DNA of 54,814 nt from Chloroflexota bacterium (lineage in GTDB: Bacteria; Chloroflexota; UBA6077; CF-72), in NCBI GenBank assembly GCA_019247515.1, contig JAFAOS010000089.1:1-54814 (forward strand). Direction: 5' to 3'. Both the position numbers and the translations under genes were made by a program. This document shows, in pieces, positions 1 through 8,115 of the stretch (positions are counted from its first letter, which is position 1; each line of letters begins with the position of its first letter). A model generated the notes under the pieces. It was not told the origin of the DNA. It did not search any database and saw nothing but the letters and a program-made list of their open reading frames with translations.

Positions 1-379
1 TATCGTTGCCGTAGTTGCGGAACTCCCAGTCGCGCGCGGCGTTCCAGGCGCTGTTGACCCAGTTGTAGCGGGTGTTGGGATTGCCTCCCCAGCGATTCAA
101 CTGGGCGCCCAGACCGATCAGCTGCTCCGGGTTGGCGTGGGCCACACCGTAGATGAGCGGGCTAATCGGACGCAGGACGCGGGTCGGGTCGACCGTGATG
201 GTGACTGAGGTCGGTGGCGGCGCCGCGCCAGGACCAATGCGACGCGAGACGGCCGTTTCACCACGACGAACGGTGGAATCCAGCACGCCCCTGACCGACG
301 GTCTCGAGGTCAGCCCGACGGCCGCGCCAGCGACCAGCACGGCTCCGCCAGCCAGCAACTGGCGCCGCGACAACGTCAT
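1..379 (-). CDS. GH44-like secreted glycoside hydrolase, N-terminal part (cut by window edge)
   Basis: About 126 residues are visible before the gene runs off the window. The start shows a twin-arginine-like export signal (SRRQLLAGG followed by an Ala/Val-rich hydrophobic stretch). After a short linker comes VDPTRVLRPISPLIYGVAHA and then LNRWGGNPNTRYNW. The IYG...NRWGGN.TRYNW block is the N-terminal hallmark of glycoside hydrolase family 44 (endoglucanase/xyloglucanase type), so an extracellular beta-glucan-cleaving enzyme is inferred. The catalytic acids lie outside the window and cannot be checked. The ATG directly follows the TAG stop of the upstream secreted-protein gene (TAGATG), so the two are almost certainly co-transcribed and translationally coupled. 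The family call is fairly sure; activity and substrate are not shown. Confidence 0.75.
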   Translation of the reverse strand, partial: MTLSRRQLLAGGAVLVAGAAVGLTSRPSVRGVLDSTVRRGETAVSRRIGPGAAPPPTSVTITVDPTRVLRPISPLIYGVAHANPEQLIGLGAQLNRWGGNPNTRYNWVNSAWNAARDWEFRNYGND

Positions 380-2575
380 CTAGTCGATTGTCAGTACCGC
401 CGCGGTGCCGTTCCAGTTGTAAAGGGTTCCCCATCCGGTTGAGAACACGCCGACCATGACCGTGTAGTTGCCGGTCGTCGCCGAGGCTGGGACGGACCAG
501 CTGGCGCTGAACGTGCGGGTCTGGCCGGCGGAGAAGGCTTGATTGTCCCACCATTGCTGGAAGGACTTGACACCCGAGGCGTTGTAGACCTCCACGTCGA
601 CCAGGGTCGTCGCGGCGGTCGCGCTCTTGACCGACACGGCGATGGTGCTGGCCGAACCCCGCGCGACGGTTGCCGGCGACACCGTGGCGCCGGTCGCGAA
701 GCTGAGGGTGGCGGCGGTGGGCGGCGGCGGCGTGTTGGTGGGAGGCGGGGTTGGCGTGCGTGTGGGCGTGTTTGTCGCGGTCGGGAGAGGTGTGGGGGTG
801 CTGGTTGCAGGCGGGGCCGAGGCGCCCACCGACTCGCTGGCCGCGGCACTGTGCCAGGCCAACAGCGCGCCCCAGCCAGGCGAAAAGACCCCGACGTCAA
901 TCGTGTAGCTGCCTGTCGGCGCGCCCGAGGCTACCTGCCAGCTCGACGTGAACGTGCGTTGCTGGCCGGCCGCGAAAGACTGATTGTCGAAGGCTTGCTG
1001 GAATACTTTGTTGGAGGAGGGGTCATACACCTCGACATCTACCAGTACACTCGCAGTCTGGCTGGCGGTCACCAACGTGGTGAGCGTCACGGTTTGACCT
1101 GGAGCCGACGACGTCGGGGCCGCCACTGCGCTGGTCGTGAACGTCGCGGGAATACTCGCGGTGGGGGTCGGCGTCGAGATGGTTGGAATCGGGGTCGGCG
1201 TCGACGTCGCCTGGCTGCCGCCACCGCTCAGGCTGACTGGATGCTGATAATAGGCTTGCCCCGACATGCGGACAAAGCCACCATCGTCGTCCGAAACACT
1301 CGACGTGTGGTTGTTGCATATCTGACCGGAGCTCACTCCATCTGTCGTGCAGAACGACGCGGGATTGGTCACGCCGTCACCACTTGCATCCGTGTTCGTC
1401 GTGTTTCCGCTGTTGCCGGCGGCGAAGATCGCACCGACGATCCCGGACTGAATCAACTCCGGAACGTGGCTAAAGATGTACTCCGGGCGGTTGTCCTGGT
1501 AGTGGTTGTTGGTGTCGTTTTCCGTGTCGAAATACTGGTTCCCAAGCGGAACCTGCCACAGCAGAATCGATCTCCCACCGTCGGCGGCGCCGATGGACTT
1601 CAAGTACTGCTCCCACCGTAAAAAATTCGGGAGCGACACGTTGAGCCGGTCCCACCAGCGATTCTGACCGAACAGCGCCCTGTACTGACCCGCGTCGCGG
1701 TCGAGCGGATTGTTGAACAGCAAGTCGTGCGGACCTGTCCTGTTCACGAAGGCCCCGACCTGCTGTCCCAGCGCCGCGACGTTGGTGTTGGGGTTGGAAT
1801 CGAGGCCAATGTCGTCGCCGGTCGCAAACTGGCTCACGTCCAGACCAATCAGCACGTTCGGCGCGTACAGGTCGCGCAGGTGAGCCAACGCCTGGACGTA
1901 GCCGGCGTACGTATCTGGATACGCCGCGACGTCGCCAAACCCCGAACTCGCAACCGATGCCTTGAGCAATGATGGGTCGTTGCCCTGGCCCGTGCAGAAC
2001 CCGAAACACACCGCATTGTTGTTGGTCGCCTGCACCGTGTAGCCGCCGGCGAAGTCCGGCTCGATATTTACGACCGCGGTCTTGCCGAACCCCTGAATAC
2101 CGCCGTAGTTGCCCGGGCCCAGGCGTTGCATCAGCAGCGCAAAGTTGGCGTAGTACGCCGCCATCAGGCTCGAGTCATTGAGATTGCTGATGTCCTTCTG
2201 GTTCTCACCGCAACTGCCGCACGTGCCGCTGCTCTGCAGCAGCTCGTAGTACGGGAACACGGGGATATAGCCGTGCTGCGCCGAGCCCTGGGCGTAAAAC
2301 AGTGGAAACTGGCCGTTGGCGTTCCATGTCTCCCAACCCGAACCAGTGTTGACTCCACCCGCCAGATACTGCATGCGGTAATCCCAGGGAATCCCCGACT
2401 GCGGCATCCACGTGTCGCTCGGAGAAGCTCCGAGGCCGAACGCGAAGTGGCTCGGCAATTGACTCGGGAGCGCGTCGACGTTCTGTGCGTTCAGAGGAAG
2501 TACCAGGACAAGCGCAACCACCAGGGTCGCACCGAGCCGCCATACAGAGGCCCCACCGCGGATCGGTCGATGCAT
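380..2575 (-). CDS. Secreted modular protein with two C-terminal beta-sandwich repeats
   Basis: A 731-residue protein with an N-terminal signal peptide (basic start, then LVVALVLVLPLNA) and a large extracellular N-terminal region (about 35-440) rich in Trp, Tyr, Asn and Gly. That region carries a CGSCGEN pair of cysteines and looks like a carbohydrate-active barrel, but I do not recognise a family. Two homologous C-terminal domains follow, separated by Thr-Pro linkers (TPTPIPT, TNTPTRTPTPPP). Each contains VDVEVY, then FQQ, a DNQ(S/A)F(A/S)AGQ motif, a T(G/S)NYT or GSYT turn and VGVFS.GWG. They are probably binding or spacer modules. The stop codon abuts the start of the GH44-like gene, suggesting joint action on polysaccharide. 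The catalytic role of the N-terminal part is unknown. Confidence 0.75.
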   Translation of the reverse strand: MHRPIRGGASVWRLGATLVVALVLVLPLNAQNVDALPSQLPSHFAFGLGASPSDTWMPQSGIPWDYRMQYLAGGVNTGSGWETWNANGQFPLFYAQGSAQHGYIPVFPYYELLQSSGTCGSCGENQKDISNLNDSSLMAAYYANFALLMQRLGPGNYGGIQGFGKTAVVNIEPDFAGGYTVQATNNNAVCFGFCTGQGNDPSLLKASVASSGFGDVAAYPDTYAGYVQALAHLRDLYAPNVLIGLDVSQFATGDDIGLDSNPNTNVAALGQQVGAFVNRTGPHDLLFNNPLDRDAGQYRALFGQNRWWDRLNVSLPNFLRWEQYLKSIGAADGGRSILLWQVPLGNQYFDTENDTNNHYQDNRPEYIFSHVPELIQSGIVGAIFAAGNSGNTTNTDASGDGVTNPASFCTTDGVSSGQICNNHTSSVSDDDGGFVRMSGQAYYQHPVSLSGGGSQATSTPTPIPTISTPTPTASIPATFTTSAVAAPTSSAPGQTVTLTTLVTASQTASVLVDVEVYDPSSNKVFQQAFDNQSFAAGQQRTFTSSWQVASGAPTGSYTIDVGVFSPGWGALLAWHSAAASESVGASAPPATSTPTPLPTATNTPTRTPTPPPTNTPPPPTAATLSFATGATVSPATVARGSASTIAVSVKSATAATTLVDVEVYNASGVKSFQQWWDNQAFSAGQTRTFSASWSVPASATTGNYTVMVGVFSTGWGTLYNWNGTAAVLTID

Positions 2576-2641
2576 ACAAGCTGCTCAACGGGCCGTGTTG
2601 CCGTCCAGTGACGCGGCTGCAAGTTCGTCGTTCAATCTGTA

Positions 2642-3772
2642 ATGCGAGTCCCGCTCGTCGACCTGACCGCTCAGTTCGCGCCGCTCAAGGACGAGGTGAT
2701 GGCCGCCATCGAGGGCGTGCTCGACTCGATGCACCTGTTCCTCGGCCCCAACACGGCCGCGTTCGAGGACGAGTGGGCCGCGTATTGTGGGACCCGCGCC
2801 TGCGTCGCAGTGGGCAATGGCACCGACGCGTTGCACCTGGCGTTGCGGGCGGCCGACGTTGGGCCTGGCGACGAGGTCATCACCGTGGCGCATACCTTCT
2901 TCGCCACCACCGAGGCGATCGTCCTGGCCGGGGCCACGCCTGTCTACGTCGACATCGAGCCCGATACCTACCTTATTAATGGGGAACAGATTGCCTCACG
3001 CGTGACCCCGCGCACGAAAGCCATCGTTCCGGTCCACCTGTACGGCCAGATGGCGGACATGGACCCGATCATGGACATCGCGGCCCGCCACAACCTGGTC
3101 GTCATCGAGGACGCGGCGCAGGCCCACGGCGCTGAGTACCGCGGGCGGCGCGCGGGCTCGATCGGGCACCTGGGCTGCTTCAGCTTCTACTACTCCAAAA
3201 ACCTGGGCGCCTACGGTGAGGCAGGCGCCGTCGTCGGCAGCGATCCCGAGCTCATGCGGCGCGTGCGACTGTTGCGCGATCACGGCTCGGAGCAGCGGTA
3301 TTACCACCAGTCGATCGGGTTCAACTCGCGCATGGACGAGATGCAGGCAGCGGTGCTGCGCATCAAGCTGCGGCACCTCGCGGCGTGGAATGCGCAGCGG
3401 CGTGGCCACGCGGAGACGTACGCGCGCCTGCTGGCTGGCTCCTCGCTTGGGCTGCCGCGGATCGGGGAAGATCGGACCCACGTGTGGTACGTCTACGTGG
3501 TCCGGTCGGAAGACCGCGACCAATTGCAGCGAAGGCTGGGTGAACGCGAGATCGGCACGGGCATCCATTTTCCTGTCCCCGTCCATCTTCAGCCTGCTAC
3601 TCGAGGCCTGGGTTACCGTGCGGGCGATCTGCCGCACACCGAGAAGGCAGCGGCGGAGGTGCTGTCGATCCCGATGTATGCCGAGTTGACGCGGGCACAG
3701 CTCGATTGGGTGGCCTCCAGCATCGAGCAGGCTCAGTCGGCATCGACCCTCCCGGTGGGAGAGCGCGGCTGA
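2642..3772 (+). CDS. DegT/DnrJ/EryC1/StrS-family sugar aminotransferase
   Basis: A 376-residue PLP enzyme of the nucleotide-sugar 3- or 4-aminotransferase group (WecE/QdtB/FdtB/DesV type), which transfers an amino group to a keto-sugar nucleotide in surface-glycan or glycosylation pathways. It begins with the family signature VPLVDL, has GNGTDALHLAL around 58-69, the cofactor-stacking VIEDAAQAHGA near 154-164 (Asp157), and the Schiff-base lysine in SFYYSKNLGAYGE (Lys186). Length and start match the family. It is transcribed divergently from the secreted-protein operon across a 66-bp gap. No sugar-biosynthesis partners lie beside it, so the exact sugar cannot be assigned. Family call very secure. 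Confidence 0.93.
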   Translation: MRVPLVDLTAQFAPLKDEVMAAIEGVLDSMHLFLGPNTAAFEDEWAAYCGTRACVAVGNGTDALHLALRAADVGPGDEVITVAHTFFATTEAIVLAGATPVYVDIEPDTYLINGEQIASRVTPRTKAIVPVHLYGQMADMDPIMDIAARHNLVVIEDAAQAHGAEYRGRRAGSIGHLGCFSFYYSKNLGAYGEAGAVVGSDPELMRRVRLLRDHGSEQRYYHQSIGFNSRMDEMQAAVLRIKLRHLAAWNAQRRGHAETYARLLAGSSLGLPRIGEDRTHVWYVYVVRSEDRDQLQRRLGEREIGTGIHFPVPVHLQPATRGLGYRAGDLPHTEKAAAEVLSIPMYAELTRAQLDWVASSIEQAQSASTLPVGERG

Positions 3773-3966
3773 GTCGGCTCAAACCGCGAAACCGCGTTGA
3801 GCTTGTGCTGATACTGTTTTGAGTCGATTGTTCTCAAATTTTGACAATTGCTCCGGCGTATGCTGCACCCCCTGAGCCTGAGTTTCTCTGGCGCTTGTTC
3901 GATGCGTCAGCTTGCGCCTATGATGCCTCCGAGAGAGCGTCGGATATTTGCTCCGGCCCGTAGCAC

Positions 3967-4128
3967 ATGAGCGCAGCATTGAGGCAACGCGGTCAAGACG
4001 TCGTCGAGTATGGCGTGATCATCGCCACCATCGCGATGGTCGTGCTGCTGGCGACGACGGCGTTCGGGCATCAAATTCTGCCGTGGTTTTCGCAGCTCGC
4101 GGGGCATATCACCACCGTCGGGCCTTGA
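3967..4128 (+). CDS. Flp/Fap-type (type IVb) pilin-like small protein 1
   Basis: A 53-residue ORF. It has a short basic leader (MSAALRQRG), then QDVVEYGVIIATIAMVVLLA and a short amphipathic tail ending LAGHITTVGP. The G-QDVV-EY segment fits the G|XXXXEY processing site of Flp prepilins cut by TadV/FppA-type peptidases, and the hydrophobic helix immediately follows, as in Flp pilins. A second, clearly homologous 53-residue gene lies 379 bp downstream, which argues strongly that both are real. No Shine-Dalgarno is obvious upstream. No tad secretion genes are present in the window, so the assembly machinery, if any, is encoded elsewhere. Function as a pilus subunit is inferred. Confidence 0.78.
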   Translation: MSAALRQRGQDVVEYGVIIATIAMVVLLATTAFGHQILPWFSQLAGHITTVGP

Positions 4129-4507
4129 GTAAGCGTCGCCGCGCCAGGTGAGTACGCCGAACGCGGGCCGCGCGATTGAGCGGATGTTGCTTGCGGGTTG
4201 GCGTTGTCATCGAACGCCATTCTCGCGACAACCGAGATGTTACTGATTCGAGTGCATTGTTCCCGATTCTTGTCAGTGCAATCAATTCGCGCGCACATAA
4301 GCTTTCAATGCAAAACACCCGAGCTGGTGGCGCGCTGAAGGGGTCCAGCGTCCGCCGCTCGGGCGTTTGCTTCTAGCAGCCGACGCGACACAACGCCAGG
4401 CAAACCGCAAGGTTGCGGATTTCAACTTTTGAACGCGGACCAGCTAGCTACATTGGCACCACTAGTGTGAGTTACCGTGGCCGTGACTTGCTCTCGCCTG
4501 TGTTCAC
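4129..4507. other. Intergenic region between the two pilin genes
   Basis: A 379-bp gap with no credible coding sequence and visibly lower GC than the surrounding genes. It contains a small inverted repeat (GGCGTT/AACGCC at 4200-4218) and the larger hairpin listed separately. The promoter of the second pilin should lie in the last 130 bp. A TTGAAC and a TACATT element occur there but only 14 bp apart, so I do not call a promoter. Confidence 0.6.
4318..4376 (+). terminator. Long structured hairpin followed by T-rich tract, likely terminator of pilin 1
   Basis: Outer arms CCCGAGC (4318-4324) and GCTCGGG (4357-4363) enclose further complementary segments (GGCG with CGCC, CGCTG with CAGCG), giving an interrupted stem of about 16 pairs. 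CGTTTGCTTCT follows directly. Position, about 190 nt after the pilin 1 stop and before the pilin 2 region, fits a rho-independent terminator. It could equally stabilise the 3' end of the short pilin mRNA. Confidence 0.5.
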
Positions 4508-4669
4508 ATGCGCCTGAACCTGAGACTACGGGCGCAGGACGTCATCGAGTATGGGATCATCGTTGCCACCATCGCGCTGGTCGTGTTGCTGGGGGTCACG
4601 GCGTTTGGCAGCCAGATCCTGCCCTGGTTTGCGCAACTGGCAGGCCGCATCACCACCGCCGGCCCCTGA
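4508..4669 (+). CDS. Flp/Fap-type pilin-like small protein 2 (paralogue)
   Basis: Also 53 residues and alignable without gaps to the first copy: leader MRLNLRLRA, then QDVIEYGIIVATIALVVLLG, and tail ending LAGRITTAGP. The shared core is QDV.EYG.I.ATIA.VVLL..TAFG.QILPWF.QLAG.ITT.GP. The residue before the putative cleavage point is Ala here instead of Gly, so processing by a TadV-like peptidase may be weaker or different, or this may be a minor or pseudopilin. Substitutions between the copies are conservative, which suggests selection on the protein. Its last 144 bp are antisense to the 3' end of the amidotransferase reading frame on the minus strand. Confidence 0.78.
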   Translation: MRLNLRLRAQDVIEYGIIVATIALVVLLGVTAFGSQILPWFAQLAGRITTAGP

Positions 4670-5368
4670 GTGGGCACGGCAGGCGGCGACGAACGCCTCG
4701 AGCAGCCGCTGACTGGGCGCGTGCGACTCCACCAGGTCTTCAGGGTGGAATTGCACACACACCAGCCAGCGGTCGGCGCTCTCGAGGCCTTCGACGACAC
4801 CGTCTGGCGACCATGCAACCGCTTGCAGCCCCACGCCGAGTCGGTCCACTGACTGATGATGAAAGCTGTTGACCTCGAGTGTGGTGGCGCCGAGGACGTC
4901 TGCCAGGCGTGAGCCAGATTGAACCCTCAGCTGATGACTGAGCTCGTGCCGCGACGCCTGCTGCGTGTGGTGCTCGATGTGCTGCCGCAGCGTTCCACCG
5001 AGGGCAACGTTGACGAGCTGTTGACCGCGGCAGATGCCCAGCACGGGAATGTCCGAGTGGACCGCCCAGTGCGCCGCCGGAAGCTCGACCGCGTCCAGAC
5101 CCGCGTTGACGTCGGTCGCCGGATGCGCCGCTTCACCATAGGCGCGCGGGTCGACATCGGGTCCACCTGGAAAGACGATCCCGTCCAGGCGTTCCAGGAC
5201 CGCCAGCAACGCCTCTGGGCCTAGCGGCGGAACCAGGATGGGCGCGCCGCCCGCTAACTCGACCGCGCGGACATACGTGGATCGCAGTCTGAGATAGCTC
5301 AGACCATCCGCGGATGGTTTCGTCGTCGGACCAATGGTGATCCCGATCAGTGGGCGCGGTGTGGTCAC
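4526..5368 (-). CDS. Class I glutamine amidotransferase, peptidase C26 (gamma-glutamyl-GABA hydrolase-like)
   Basis: A 280-residue PuuD-like protein. PLIGIT opens the family fold, IVFPGGPDVDPRAYGE (about 64-79) is the oxyanion-strand signature, GICRGQQLVNVALGG carries nucleophile Cys113, and VQFHPED supplies His208 and Glu210, so the Cys-His-Glu triad is complete. Such enzymes hydrolyse gamma-glutamyl amides such as gamma-glutamyl-GABA. The start is GTG, overlapping the TGA of the upstream cupin gene as GTGA, so the two are coupled. The family normally ends soon after the His-Pro-Glu motif. The last 40-50 residues here are low-complexity and lie antisense to pilin 2, so this tail is probably a read-on extension. 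Substrate not determined. Confidence 0.9.
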   Translation of the reverse strand: MTTPRPLIGITIGPTTKPSADGLSYLRLRSTYVRAVELAGGAPILVPPLGPEALLAVLERLDGIVFPGGPDVDPRAYGEAAHPATDVNAGLDAVELPAAHWAVHSDIPVLGICRGQQLVNVALGGTLRQHIEHHTQQASRHELSHQLRVQSGSRLADVLGATTLEVNSFHHQSVDRLGVGLQAVAWSPDGVVEGLESADRWLVCVQFHPEDLVESHAPSQRLLEAFVAACRAHSGAGGGDAACQLRKPGQDLAAKRRDPQQHDQRDGGNDDPILDDVLRP

Positions 5369-5703
5369 GTCAGTGGGATCGTCGCCGTCACCCGGGGTTG
5401 ATCGCCGATCACGCGGGTCGTGTGGCCTTTGCCCGTCAGGTCCTCGGCCAGGTTGACGTGGCCCGGTCCAAAGCGGTGCACGCTGCCGTCGGCGAGGCCA
5501 ATCTCAACCTGACCGGCAAGGGTGATGACAAACTGGCGCCGCGGCGCGGGGTGCCAGTCGATGAAGTTGCCGGGCGGCGTGGAGCGAAACTGAATACCTT
5601 CCGCCCGCTGCAACTTGCCGAGCTCGGGATGTGTCTCGAGGTTCATCGACTCGATGTGGGTCTGACCGTCGTCGCCCGTATACAGCCGAGAGATATCCAC
5701 CAT
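5365..5703 (-). CDS. Small single-domain cupin protein
   Basis: 112 residues folding as one conserved beta-barrel. RRQFVITLAGQVEIGLADGS is a typical first cupin motif, and FGPGHVNLAEDLTGKGHTTR is the second, with HTTR supplying the late histidine. The first motif lacks the usual G(X)5HXH metal-binding pair, so metal binding and catalysis are doubtful; a sensing or small-molecule-binding role is possible. It is the first gene of a two-gene unit with the C26 amidotransferase, which suggests a shared substrate such as an amide or polyamine derivative. The start is an ATG, with a divergent intergenic region upstream. Confidence 0.75.
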   Translation of the reverse strand: MVDISRLYTGDDGQTHIESMNLETHPELGKLQRAEGIQFRSTPPGNFIDWHPAPRRQFVITLAGQVEIGLADGSVHRFGPGHVNLAEDLTGKGHTTRVIGDQPRVTATIPLT

Positions 5704-5870
5704 GCAAGGCTACTTCACGCCGAGCCGTTGGCTGCCTTTCGCCCACCCGGCGTGGCTCAACCAGAACGCGACCGTGGGGGCGTTGGAATCGCCCGAGGCC
5801 GCGCTTAGATTTCCCTTATGTTGCGGGGCAGCGCCATGCGCGGCGTCAAGGTCCGGCGTACGAGGCGGAG

Positions 5871-7148
5871 TTGAGCATCGATCAGCACCTGCAGATTCAA
5901 CTGGTGACCTCATTCGAGGACCTGGTCGATCTCAAATCGGAATGGCTGGCACTGGAGGCGAGTGTCAGAGCCGAGCTCCCCTTCCAGACCTGGGAGTGGG
6001 CCGTCGCGTGGTGGCAGCACCTGCGTGAGGACAGCCGCGGCGTGCGCGACCAGCTGCGCATCTGCGTTGTGCGTGATGGGACCAACACGGTGGTGGCCAT
6101 CGCACCGCTGATCCTGACCGAACGCCCCAGCGTGGGGCCCGTGCGCCTGCGCTACGTGCAATTCATCGGCGCTGACCCCAATATCACCGAGATCCGCGGC
6201 ATGCTGTGTCGCCGCGAGCTCGCGAATGAATGCTGTCGGTTGCTCCGCGCCCACTTTGCCGCGCACGCCGACGAGTGGGATTGGATCAGTTGGGACAGCT
6301 TGTGTCCGTCGCTGAGCGAAGCCACCGATCACCCCACGTTGATTGCTGGCGAAGACAGATCGACCTTCGTCCTGCCTCTGGCGAGTGACTGGCAGGCCAT
6401 GAAAGGGCGGCTCGGACGGAACATCAAGGAATCACTCCGCAAGTGCTACAACTCGCTGCGCCGCGACGGACTGAGCTATTCGCTCGAAACGCTCCGCGAC
6501 CCGTGGGCGATCGAGGTGGCCATGGGCGAGTTCTTCCGGCTGCACTCGGAGCGAGCCTCGCAAAAGAACACCGCCCCGCACAGCGACGTGTTTGCCTCAA
6601 TGGAAGCGCGGCGGTTCCTGACAGCTGTGTGCCGCATGCTGGCCGAACGCGGTATCGCCAGGCTGTTCCGACTGCGAGTAGATGGTCGCGTTGTGGCGTC
6701 GCGCGTCGCTTTTCAGATGGGCTCGCAGCTGTACCTGTACTACTCGGGTTGGGACAGCGCCTACGCGCGCTACAGCGTGATGACGACGCTCCTGGCGGAA
6801 ATCATCAAGGACGCGATCGTGCGCGGAAGCACTGCCGTCAATCTGTCGACCGGCAACGACGTATCGAAGACGCGGTGGCGGCCACGCGAGGTGGTGTATC
6901 GGAGCGGGATCGAGGTCGCACCGCGCTTTTCGGCGCGGGCCAACTATCTGGGGTTCCGCGCGGCGCGGTCGGTGGGCACAGGCAAGCTCGCGCGCGAGCT
7001 GCTGCCGAGCTTTCTGGTGCGCCGGTCTGAGCCACGGGGCGCGTGGCGCTCGCGACCTCACCCGGCCGCGGTGGCCACACGCTCGTGCCGGCGCGTGGCT
7101 GGCCCGCCGGTGGTGGTTGCGATCGAAGCGCTCGATCACCAGGTCTAG
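5871..7148 (+). CDS. GNAT/BioF2-like acyltransferase (CelD/BcsL family)
   Basis: About 425 residues in the double-GNAT family that includes CelD/BcsL and FemAB-like enzymes. Seen in order: LVTSFEDLVDLKSEWLALE with LPFQTWEWAVAWWQHL (N-terminal half), then LGRNIKESLRKCYNSLRRDG, GIARLFRLRVDGRVVASRVA and YYSGWDSAYARYSVMTTLLA in the C-terminal acyl-CoA-binding half, ending with STGNDVSKTRWRP. Members act in cell-envelope or exopolysaccharide acylation. The frame stays open further upstream, but the conserved region begins near the TTG chosen here, which has GAGG five bases in front. The last 60 residues are Arg/Pro-rich and unconserved. The specific acceptor is unknown. Confidence 0.8.
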   Translation: MSIDQHLQIQLVTSFEDLVDLKSEWLALEASVRAELPFQTWEWAVAWWQHLREDSRGVRDQLRICVVRDGTNTVVAIAPLILTERPSVGPVRLRYVQFIGADPNITEIRGMLCRRELANECCRLLRAHFAAHADEWDWISWDSLCPSLSEATDHPTLIAGEDRSTFVLPLASDWQAMKGRLGRNIKESLRKCYNSLRRDGLSYSLETLRDPWAIEVAMGEFFRLHSERASQKNTAPHSDVFASMEARRFLTAVCRMLAERGIARLFRLRVDGRVVASRVAFQMGSQLYLYYSGWDSAYARYSVMTTLLAEIIKDAIVRGSTAVNLSTGNDVSKTRWRPREVVYRSGIEVAPRFSARANYLGFRAARSVGTGKLARELLPSFLVRRSEPRGAWRSRPHPAAVATRSCRRVAGPPVVVAIEALDHQV

Positions 7149-7349
7149 CGGGTTGCCGGCACGGTCGAGCCGTGGCCGTCACTAAGAACGTGAGCTAGCG
7201 CCCGCTGAGGAACGCAGGTTCAGTGACTTTCCACCTACGGTGGAGCCCTTCGCGAGGTTTTTTAAACCACCTGCGAGTTTCTGCCCGCTCCGAAGCAGGT
7301 TTGCCATCCGCGTCATGCTCCGATCGGAAGAGTCACTTAACTAAAGGAA

Positions 7350-7376
7350 AAGGGTGCACGTGAGACGTGCACCCTT
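7350..7376 (-). terminator. Rho-independent terminator of the kinase/regulator operon
   Basis: A perfect 12-bp inverted repeat, AAGGGTGCACGT and ACGTGCACCCTT, with a 3-base loop. Read on the minus strand it is followed by TTTCCTTTAGTT. It starts 26 bp past the stop of the response regulator on that strand, which is where a terminator for the operon is expected. Confidence 0.8.
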
Positions 7377-7401
7377 GTGCGTCCCGGGGAACCGCTCGTT
7401 T

Positions 7402-8085
7402 TTAGCCGCGCGACAGGCTGTAGCCCACGCCCAGGATGGCCTTGATGCCGCGCTTGCCGTTCGGCGACAGGCCCAGCTTCTTGCGGATGTGGCAAATGTG
7501 CGTCTTGAGCAGATTGGAGTTGCCCTCGTCGTAATAGCCCCACGCGTACTCGATCAGGCGGCTGTACGGGATGATGCGACCCTCGTTCAGGGCCAGCATG
7601 TACAGGATGCGGAACTCCAGACGCGTCAGCTGCACCGGCTCGCCGGCCTTGGTCACCTCGTGCGACTGAATATCGAGAACCAGATCGCCAACCGTGACTT
7701 GCGAAGCCGGCTGGCGGTAGGGATCGGTCTGGCAGCGCCGCATGACGGCCTTCATGCGCGCGGCGAGCTGCTTGGCGCTGAACGGCTTGGTCATGTAGTC
7801 GTCGGCGCCGATCTGCAGGCCGCGCAGGATGTCCTCTTCCTCGTCGCGCGCCGTCAGCATGATGATCGGCGTCTTCGACTCGTGACGGATGCGGCGGCAG
7901 ACCTCGAAGCCGTCGATCTTCGGCAGGTTGCCATCGAGGAGCACGATGTCCGGGTTCTCGCTCTCCCAACGCTGCAAAGCCTGCTGCCCGTCGACGGCGG
8001 CCAGTACGTTGTAGCCCTCACGCCGCAGCGCGTAGGTCATCAGGTCCAACAGGTCGACGTCGTCGTCAACAACCAGAACTTTCAT
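7402..8085 (-). CDS. OmpR/PhoB-family response regulator
   Basis: 227 residues: a receiver domain (1-120) with the acidic pocket VVDDDVD, phosphoacceptor Asp51 (IVLLDGNLP), Thr78 (IIMLTARD) and Lys100 (YMTKPFS), then a winged-helix DNA-binding domain (about 128-225) with LTRLEFRILYML and THICHIRKKLG. It is the distal gene of a unit headed by the soluble kinase 30 bp upstream and closed by a strong terminator, so the kinase is the obvious partner. An AGAAGGA ribosome site precedes the ATG. It may act on the phased boxes in front of its own operon, but this is inferred. Confidence 0.95.
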   Translation of the reverse strand: MKVLVVDDDVDLLDLMTYALRREGYNVLAAVDGQQALQRWESENPDIVLLDGNLPKIDGFEVCRRIRHESKTPIIMLTARDEEEDILRGLQIGADDYMTKPFSAKQLAARMKAVMRRCQTDPYRQPASQVTVGDLVLDIQSHEVTKAGEPVQLTRLEFRILYMLALNEGRIIPYSRLIEYAWGYYDEGNSNLLKTHICHIRKKLGLSPNGKRGIKAILGVGYSLSRG

Positions 8086-8115
8086 TAGCAGCTCAGTCCT
8101 TCTCTTTTTCTTGGG

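Noticed and set aside
4429..4454. Sigma70 promoter for pilin 2 (TTGAAC ... TACATT)
   Set aside because: Spacer is only 14 bp.
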